54,594 bases of DNA from positions 1 through 54,594 of the forward strand of contig JAUMWW010000002.1 in assembly GCA_030529445.1 (NCBI GenBank), in the 5' to 3' direction. Origin of the DNA: Johnsonella sp. GTDB lineage: Bacteria > Bacillota > Clostridia > Lachnospirales > Lachnospiraceae. Each line of letters begins with the position of its first letter. The stretch's first letter is position 1. The notes below the pieces were generated by a model. The model worked only from the letters and a program-made list of their open reading frames with translations, did no database searches and had not been told where the DNA came from. The position numbers and the translations under genes were made by a program. Below, one piece after another: positions 49,753-54,594 of this stretch.

Positions 49753-49875
49753 GGGACTTTCTACGATTTTTTTAATCCTTCCCAAATCTCCCTCTCTGGT
49801 CTCTAAGCCCGAATCTTCAGCATATCCGATATATTCTTATCATGCCTGCAAGGCTCTCCAAGTGGTATCTTTTTT
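49738..49875 (-). pseudogene. possible decayed coding remnant
   Basis: On the minus strand two adjacent frames read like protein. One is RYHLESLAGMIRIYRIC up to a stop; another gives EYIGYAEDSGLETREGDLGR, then IKKIVESPKKFN and a stop at 49738. They join only through a frameshift. The composition looks coding, but no start codon or family is recognised. This may be the tail of a gene lost between the YajC-like and EIIB genes. Confidence 0.25.
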
Positions 49876-49892
49876 TAGGAACTGGTATCTTT
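49863..49892 (-). repeat. two direct copies of AAAGATACCA, 20 bases apart
   Basis: On the minus strand AAAGATACCA occurs at 49883-49892 and again at 49863-49872, exactly two helical turns apart, overlapping the stop of the YajC-like gene. On the other strand each copy reads TGGTATCTTT. TGGTAT resembles a half-site of GntR/HutC-type sugar regulators such as NagR, as I recall them. A GntR/UTRA gene lies about 350 bases upstream, so an operator for the downstream PTS genes is plausible. Confidence 0.45.
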
Positions 49893-50166
49893 ACTCTTCG
49901 ATTTTTGTAATGATGTATCTGCTGATTGTCATCGTCGCTCCCCCGGAAACCTTGACCTCCGCCTCATCGCCCTTTACCGAGATCACTTTTGCCTTGATCC
50001 CTCCGCAGAACTCTATGGACTTTCCCGGAGCGAGGCTGCGATGAAGCTCTTCATAATATTTCCTGCTCTTTTTCAGATTCTTAAAATTAATCAGGTAATA
50101 TATTAAGGTGCAGATCACCAGAAAAACAATGAATATGATGGATGATGCCATTATCTGTGCCGCCAT
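49891..50166 (-). CDS. YajC-like membrane protein in the PTS locus
   Basis: A single N-terminal membrane helix (about 5-27) precedes a small domain with the YajC pattern: a RKYYEELHRSLAPGKSIEFC-type segment, then GGIKAKVISVKGDEAEVKV and ATMTISRYIITKIEE. YajC is an accessory of the SecDF translocase. A YajC-type gene is also found in the hyaluronate-disaccharide PTS operon of Streptococcus, so its presence beside a mannose-family PTS is a recurring context. It is probably a specialised paralogue rather than the housekeeping yajC. The length of 91 residues is normal. Confidence 0.8.
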   Translation of the reverse strand: MAAQIMASSIIFIVFLVICTLIYYLINFKNLKKSRKYYEELHRSLAPGKSIEFCGGIKAKVISVKGDEAEVKVSGGATMTISRYIITKIEE

Positions 50167-50232
50167 ATTCTCCTCCTTTGCTCTATCCTATCTCTCTTTT
50201 CGTGGTCATAAAAACTTCCCCTCCGGGCTTTC

Positions 50233-50955
50233 CTAATCACAGGAAACATTCGTCGTATAAACGAACTGATCCGCCCGCGCAAAGCTGAAGGTCAGCTCTA
50301 CGACATTGCCCTTTGCATCATAGCTGAGCCTCATGACCTTCAAACAGGCGAGCCCTCCCTGCAAACCGAGTGCGGCTGCCTGCTTCGGACTTAAATTGCT
50401 TGCCGAAAAATGCTCCACCACCTTGGAGATCTTATGATGATAATCCTCTTCCACAATATCGTAGAGCGGCTTTCTGAGCAAATCCGATTTTTTGATCCCC
50501 GAAAATTTGGCAAAGGGCAGAAAGGTCGTCTCCAGCATCATCGGAACCTCGTCGGCAAGGCGGAGCCTTTCAAAACGAATGACCTTATCCCCTTCCTTCA
50601 GCCCCATTTTATCCCGAACGGATTTATTCGCCTTTTCCTTATGAAACTCCAGAATATCGGCTCTCGGCGTCTTATTCATCAAAAGCGTCTGCTTCGTAAA
50701 GCTGTAGTAATTCGAAAGATTCTGCTTCGCATCGGTCGGCTTGGCGACAAAGGTTCCCTTGCCGTGAATTCTGATGATATAACCGCCGAGCTCGAGCTCA
50801 TTCATCGCCTGTCTGACCGTCGTTCTGCTCATATTATAGAGGCTGCAGAGCTCCCGCTCGGAGGGCAGCTTATCGAAGTACTGCATGCCCTCCATTTTCG
50901 AAATCAGTTTATCCACAAGCTGGGCATAAAGAGGCTGTTCCGTATGTCTTTCCAT
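50233..50955 (-). CDS. GntR/HutC-family regulator with UTRA domain
   Basis: An N-terminal winged helix-turn-helix (about 1-70, LPSERELCSLYNMSRTTVRQ) is followed by a UTRA effector domain (about 90-240). This is the layout of NagR/AgaR2-type regulators that respond to amino-sugar phosphates. ATG at 50955 (MERHTEQPLYAQLVDKL) gives the conserved N-terminus; an open frame extends upstream into lacD but adds no recognisable sequence. It lies 8 bases after the lacD stop. It probably controls this locus; candidate operators are at 49863-49892 and 49731-49752. Confidence 0.88.
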   Translation of the reverse strand: MERHTEQPLYAQLVDKLISKMEGMQYFDKLPSERELCSLYNMSRTTVRQAMNELELGGYIIRIHGKGTFVAKPTDAKQNLSNYYSFTKQTLLMNKTPRADILEFHKEKANKSVRDKMGLKEGDKVIRFERLRLADEVPMMLETTFLPFAKFSGIKKSDLLRKPLYDIVEEDYHHKISKVVEHFSASNLSPKQAAALGLQGGLACLKVMRLSYDAKGNVVELTFSFARADQFVYTTNVSCD

Positions 50956-50963
50956 CTCTTGGA

Positions 50964-51920
50964 TTACTCCCAGGGTGTTGCCGTTTCTTTGAGCACCGCA
51001 TTCAGGCTCAGGATATTCTCTTTTCCGACTGTATCGATCCATGCCGCACCCTCTGCCTCCGACTTGATAAACTCATCCACGCCGCCTGCCCATGTCGCTC
51101 TTCCGCAGAGCACGCCGTTGAAGGTCGAACCCGCTTCTTTTGCAAAATACAGCGTTTTCTTAAAGACTTCATTGGATACTCCCGCCGAAAGGAAGATAAA
51201 GGGTACCTTGGCAAAATCACTCTGCTCCTTAAAAAATGCCATCGCCTCTTCTTTCGTATAAATATAATCATCGGAGAAGCCTTCGACATAAGCCATGTTT
51301 ACGGGAACCTCAAGCTTGAGTACGTCTATGCCGTATCTCTCGTCCGCAAACTCCTTGACCGCCGTATTGACCTTATGCGGCTTTACCTTCGCGTATTCCC
51401 TTGACTTTGCATCCGCGTTATTGCAGTCATAGCTTACAATCTCCAAAAAGAAGGGAAGATCGTATGCCTTGCATTCCGCTCCCACTCTCTCGATAAAGGC
51501 TTTTTTCTGATCGTTGATTCTCTTATCCTCATCTACATCGTAATAAAGCAAGATCTTAACTGCATCCACTCCGATCTCCTTCAGCCTGCATACGGAATAA
51601 TGATCGATCAGCCTCGGCATTCTTCCCGGCTCGTTATGATCATATCCGGTTACTTCATATGCAAGCAAAAGCCCGCAATCCTGATCTCTTTCCTTTGCCG
51701 CCTCCAGACCGTAAATCGGATCGAGAAGAATCGAGGAAGCGTATTTGGTGAGATGCTTGGAAACCAGTTTCTTAAACTCTACAATCAGGCGATCTCTCTT
51801 CTCATCATCAAAACCCTTGATCATGCTTCTTATCGCTCCTCTTTGGTCTATCGCAAGCGCAGCGATGATATTGTTTTCATCCGAAAGCTTCTTTAAGTAT
51901 TTTTTCTTATTCTCGTTCAT
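50964..51920 (-). CDS. lacD: tagatose-1,6-bisphosphate aldolase, LacD type
   Basis: A class I (Schiff-base) aldolase that cleaves tagatose 1,6-bisphosphate into dihydroxyacetone phosphate and glyceraldehyde 3-phosphate. ALAIDQRGAIRSMI near the N-terminus, SILLDPIYGL, VKILLYYDVDED and DVLKLEVPVN (with the Schiff-base Lys) match LacD, as does the tail LCGRATWAGGV. The length of 318 residues is normal (LacD about 325). It lies 74 bases downstream of the kinase gene. Use of LacD instead of the class II AgaY/GatY aldolase is a Firmicutes feature. Confidence 0.92.
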   Translation of the reverse strand: MNENKKKYLKKLSDENNIIAALAIDQRGAIRSMIKGFDDEKRDRLIVEFKKLVSKHLTKYASSILLDPIYGLEAAKERDQDCGLLLAYEVTGYDHNEPGRMPRLIDHYSVCRLKEIGVDAVKILLYYDVDEDKRINDQKKAFIERVGAECKAYDLPFFLEIVSYDCNNADAKSREYAKVKPHKVNTAVKEFADERYGIDVLKLEVPVNMAYVEGFSDDYIYTKEEAMAFFKEQSDFAKVPFIFLSAGVSNEVFKKTLYFAKEAGSTFNGVLCGRATWAGGVDEFIKSEAEGAAWIDTVGKENILSLNAVLKETATPWE

Positions 51921-51994
51921 CCGCCTTAATCCTCATTTCTTTATTATATTTTGCGGCATTTTACCGCCATTTCTTATCCTGATTCGATATTGCA

Positions 51995-52924
51995 TCATAT
52001 TTCTCTTAAGCTGATTTTTTCTTTCAGCTCCCTGACCTGATCCAATTCGATATGACCGGTCTTTTCGTTCATGCAGTTTGACATGCCGCAGGCGTTGGCG
52101 AGTTTTATCGCCTCTTCCATTCCCTTTCCCTCGGCAAGCGCGTAAGAAAGTCCCGCAACGGTCGAATCTCCCGATCCGATCGGATTGACGGACTCGATCT
52201 TGGGGATATCCGCCTTCCAAACCCTGTTTTTCTCTTTGATATAGGCTCCGTCCTTTCCGCAGCTGAGCATAACCAGCTCGATACCCTGCGTATACTCCAG
52301 AAGCGCCTCTTTAATGCTTTGCTCTTCCTCGGCGTTTTTCCCGATCAGGTCGAGAAATTCCTCCAGATTCGGCTTGATCGCAAAGGGCTTTTCCCGAAAA
52401 GAAAATACGATTTCCTTCAGGTTTTTTCCGGACATATCCGCAATGACCCGGGCATGATTGCGCTTTGCAATCCTTATCATCTCCTCGATGAAATCCGTAC
52501 CCACTCCCTCCGGTGCGGAGCCCGAGATTGCGACAATATCCGCTTCGGTACAGAGCCGGGCATATTTTTCCATAAACGCTTCCCTGTCCGCCTTCTCAAG
52601 ATGAGGTCCTTTTTCCAGAACCTCCGTCTGTCCCTCCTCCGATATGATGGCGATACAGTTTCTCGTCGCCTTATCCGTAAAGAGGAAATCGTTTTTAATC
52701 TCCGCCCTGTCGAGTTCTTTTTTGATAAATGCTCCGAGCTCTCCGCCCAAAAATCCGGTCGCCTTCAGATCCGCGCCCAATATCTTAAGCACGCGGGATA
52801 CGTTTAATCCCTTTCCTCCCGCCGTTTTAATCGTCCGGCTCGAGCGATTCACCGCATAAGGCCGAAATGCCTCCACCCTGTAGGAAATATCCACGGAGGG
52901 GTTCAATGTAACCGTCAGTATCAT
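51995..52924 (-). CDS. lacC: tagatose-6-phosphate kinase / 1-phosphofructokinase, LacC type
   Basis: A PfkB-family sugar-phosphate kinase: N-terminal MILTVTLNPSVDISYRV, GGKGLNVSRVL (about 37-47) and C-terminal NPIGSGDSTVAGLSYAL with the anion-hole and catalytic Asp (GSGD). LacC converts tagatose-6-phosphate to the 1,6-bisphosphate; the closely related FruK acts on fructose-1-phosphate. The lacD neighbour and AgaS/NagA context favour LacC. The length of 309 residues is normal. Its start overlaps the deacetylase stop by one base (ATGA). Confidence 0.9.
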   Translation of the reverse strand: MILTVTLNPSVDISYRVEAFRPYAVNRSSRTIKTAGGKGLNVSRVLKILGADLKATGFLGGELGAFIKKELDRAEIKNDFLFTDKATRNCIAIISEEGQTEVLEKGPHLEKADREAFMEKYARLCTEADIVAISGSAPEGVGTDFIEEMIRIAKRNHARVIADMSGKNLKEIVFSFREKPFAIKPNLEEFLDLIGKNAEEEQSIKEALLEYTQGIELVMLSCGKDGAYIKEKNRVWKADIPKIESVNPIGSGDSTVAGLSYALAEGKGMEEAIKLANACGMSNCMNEKTGHIELDQVRELKEKISLREI

Positions 52925-54063
52925 CAGAATCTCCTTTCTCCGTCGATATAGGTTTCCAGCAGATTCAGATCCCCATCCAGAATATTCAAATCGGCTGCTT
53001 TTCCCGGAGCAATGCTTCCTATCCTCTCCTCCATGCCGAGAGATCTTGCAGGTACGATGCTTGCCATATTGACGGCATCATGCGCCTCTGCAATTCCCCA
53101 TTCTACGACATTCTTTACCGCATCGCAAAGCCTGAGTATGGAGCCCGCAAGAGATCCGCTCTCCAGCCTTGCCGTCGTCTTATCTACGATCACGTCAAAC
53201 TCCCCGAGTTTATAATTGCCCTCCGGCATACCTCCCGCCATCATGCAGTCCGTAATCAGTACCGTATTGCTTCTTGATTTTGCTCTCATCACGATCTTTG
53301 CGCAAGCCGGATGCACATGGCAGCCGTCGCAGATCAGCTCGGCAAAGGTATTCTCCGTTGCAAGCGCGGCTCCGACCATTCCCGGGGCCCTGCCGGCAAG
53401 CGGGCTCATTCCGTTATAGGTATGGACGAATATGCTCGCTCCCGCATCCACCGCCTCCTTTGCCTCTTCATAGCTTGCCTGGCTATGACCGAGAGCGACC
53501 CGGATGTCCTCCTTAAGCGCCTCCCGGATAAAGCCTATGCTGCCCTTCCGCTCCGGCGCAATGGCTATCTTTTTCACCAGTCCGCCCGAAATCCTCTTCC
53601 AGGAGCGCAGCTTTTCAATATCCGGATCTCCCATGTATTTGGGGTTCTGGGCTCCCTTATATTTCTCGGTAAAGAAGGGACCTTCCAGGAAGATACCCTC
53701 CACCTTCGCTCCTCTGCACTCCTCCTTATGCTCCCCGACGATCCTGCAGGCTTCATCCAGTCTTTCCGCCGAATCCGTCAAAGTGGTTGCAAGAAATGAA
53801 GTTACTCCCGTCTTTACGATGCCCTCGGAAATCTTAAGCAGAGCTTCTTTTTTGCAGTCCATAATATCATATCCGCCGTAGCCGTGCACATGGGTATCAA
53901 AAAAGCCCGGAGCCACGATCTTTCCGGTATAATCCAAAACCTCCTCCCCTGCGGAGGGCTCTGTACCTACTTTTTCTATGATCTTATCCTTAATCTTAAT
54001 ATATCCGGAAAAAATCTCTTTTTCCAAAAAAATCCGATCCGATTTTATATAAAATTCTGCCAT
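52924..54063 (-). CDS. nagA: N-acetylglucosamine/galactosamine-6-phosphate deacetylase
   Basis: An amidohydrolase-superfamily enzyme that removes acetate from N-acetyl-amino-sugar 6-phosphate. Metal-binding and substrate segments are visible: DTHVHGYGGYDIMD, FLEGPFF (metal Glu), VALGHSQASYEEA, FVHTYNGMSPLAGR (His) and LITDCMMAGG (catalytic Asp). The length of 379 residues is normal. In this AgaS/LacC/LacD/mannose-PTS setting an AgaA role (N-acetylgalactosamine-6-P) is likely; sequence alone does not separate the two, so the symbol is by family. It lies 17 bases downstream of agaS. Confidence 0.9.
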   Translation of the reverse strand: MAEFYIKSDRIFLEKEIFSGYIKIKDKIIEKVGTEPSAGEEVLDYTGKIVAPGFFDTHVHGYGGYDIMDCKKEALLKISEGIVKTGVTSFLATTLTDSAERLDEACRIVGEHKEECRGAKVEGIFLEGPFFTEKYKGAQNPKYMGDPDIEKLRSWKRISGGLVKKIAIAPERKGSIGFIREALKEDIRVALGHSQASYEEAKEAVDAGASIFVHTYNGMSPLAGRAPGMVGAALATENTFAELICDGCHVHPACAKIVMRAKSRSNTVLITDCMMAGGMPEGNYKLGEFDVIVDKTTARLESGSLAGSILRLCDAVKNVVEWGIAEAHDAVNMASIVPARSLGMEERIGSIAPGKAADLNILDGDLNLLETYIDGERRF

Positions 54064-54080
54064 TCTGCGCCCCGTTCTCT

Positions 54081-54594
54081 CTAATCGAGCTCATGAATGA
54101 TCACGCCCTTAACCACTCTGTTTACCGTTCCGCTTGCGCTCGGCGTATCGGGCGCATTACCTACCTTAAGGCTGCTCAGCACCGCCGCTATCTGTGCAAA
54201 GACGATATAGGGAAGGCTAAGATAAGCATCCTCTGCCTGCCGATAAGAATCGAATACAAATTCCTTAAAGCTTCCTCCGAGCCTTTCTCCCGAAACCGCA
54301 ACAATATCCTTCACAATCTTATCCCCGTGGATTTCATTGATCATATCCACATCATATGCTCTCGTATAGGGATCCGAGGATACAAAATTAAAAACTATCG
54401 TCTTCTCGTCGATGAAGGATTTCGGACCGTGGCGGAATCCCATCGAGGAATCCATGCAGGTTGCAATTCTTCCCGCCGTGAGCTCCAGAATCTTAAGCCC
54501 CGCCTCTCTCGACATCTTCGCAAAAACGCCCGAACCGATATAGACGATTCTGTTAAAATCCGCTTCCAGCACGGATTTGATTTCATTCTCTCTT
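54081..54594 (-). CDS. agaS: AgaS-family sugar isomerase/deaminase, C-terminal part
   Basis: The frame is open to the right window edge, so only the last 170 residues or so are seen. The second SIS domain is recognisable (FNRIVYIGSGVFAKMSREAG, then MDSSMGFRHGPKSFIDEKT, where the conserved HGPK segment lies). AgaS converts galactosamine-6-phosphate to tagatose-6-phosphate with release of ammonia. The gene precedes the deacetylase, the kinase and the aldolase in one transcription direction, giving the complete route. The upstream promoter is outside the window. Confidence 0.88.
   Translation of the reverse strand, partial: RENEIKSVLEADFNRIVYIGSGVFAKMSREAGLKILELTAGRIATCMDSSMGFRHGPKSFIDEKTIVFNFVSSDPYTRAYDVDMINEIHGDKIVKDIVAVSGERLGGSFKEFVFDSYRQAEDAYLSLPYIVFAQIAAVLSSLKVGNAPDTPSASGTVNRVVKGVIIHELD

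Noticed and set aside
49670-49890. Sigma-54 promoter for the mannose-family PTS
   Set aside because: No TGGCAC-N5-TTGC pattern was found, and a sigma-A promoter is present; no LevR-type activator lies in the window.

Overview
The window reads as a chromosomal segment of a Gram-positive, anaerobic Clostridia-type bacterium, most probably a Lachnospiraceae member. The reasons are a clostridial-type Rnf complex (order C-D-G-E-A-B), a DUF6465 protein, a DUF4300 lipoprotein, a long HtpG with acidic inserts, an HPr-like protein without its histidine, AGGAGG-type ribosome binding sites and TTGACA/TATAAT promoters, and a CIRCE element. I cannot name the genus. All genes lie on the minus strand except a LysR regulator and a CYTH protein. 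I saw no tRNA, rRNA, CRISPR array, insertion sequence or prophage.

Layout by rising coordinate (transcription mostly runs right to left). 1-5300: a housekeeping block with yicC-gmk-rpoZ, a terminator, then rimO-pgsA-cinA-like, a small conserved gene and a DUF2953-type protein that stops early. 5300-9360: HflC/HflK, an iron alcohol dehydrogenase and a pentapeptide-repeat protein. 9560-16170: a TetR-like remnant and a five-gene transporter operon (two exporter-fold ABC half transporters plus ECF-type S, T and fused A components) behind a consensus promoter with an AGTTAG-N6-CTAACT operator. 16240-20080: class I ribonucleotide reductase nrdA-nrdB with an NrdR box inside the promoter. 20150-23520: htpG and ald, separated by a CIRCE element that also looks like the ald terminator. 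23700-29000: a wall-binding-repeat exported protein, the HPr-like protein, a HAD phosphatase, ATP-dependent PEP carboxykinase and a SleB-type wall hydrolase.

29400-37600: LysR regulator (+), a DUF853 ATPase-KtrB-KtrA-HAD operon (potassium uptake), a Lys-rich DUF6465 protein, a DUF4300 lipoprotein, a CYTH triphosphatase-like protein (+) and a GNAT acetyltransferase. 37700-42980: the complete rnfCDGEAB operon. 43060-46660: an EamA transporter, argS and efp. 46690-54594: an amino-sugar (probably N-acetylgalactosamine) utilisation locus, whose first gene agaS is cut by the right edge. It contains agaS, a NagA/AgaA deacetylase, a LacC kinase, a LacD aldolase, a GntR/UTRA regulator, a YajC-like gene and a mannose-family PTS (EIIB, IIC, IID, IIA).

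Together the genes fit a fermentative anaerobe. PTS-imported amino sugar would be deacetylated, deaminated/isomerised to tagatose-6-P, phosphorylated and cleaved. Rnf couples ferredoxin oxidation to ion pumping. PckA, Ald and the alcohol dehydrogenase handle carbon and redox balance. The presence of an oxygen-dependent class I RNR suggests some exposure to oxygen. The most interesting items are the CIRCE/terminator overlap, the composite ECF/ABC operon with a metalloregulator-like operator, the promoter whose -35 box sits in the upstream terminator, and the control sequences of the amino-sugar locus.
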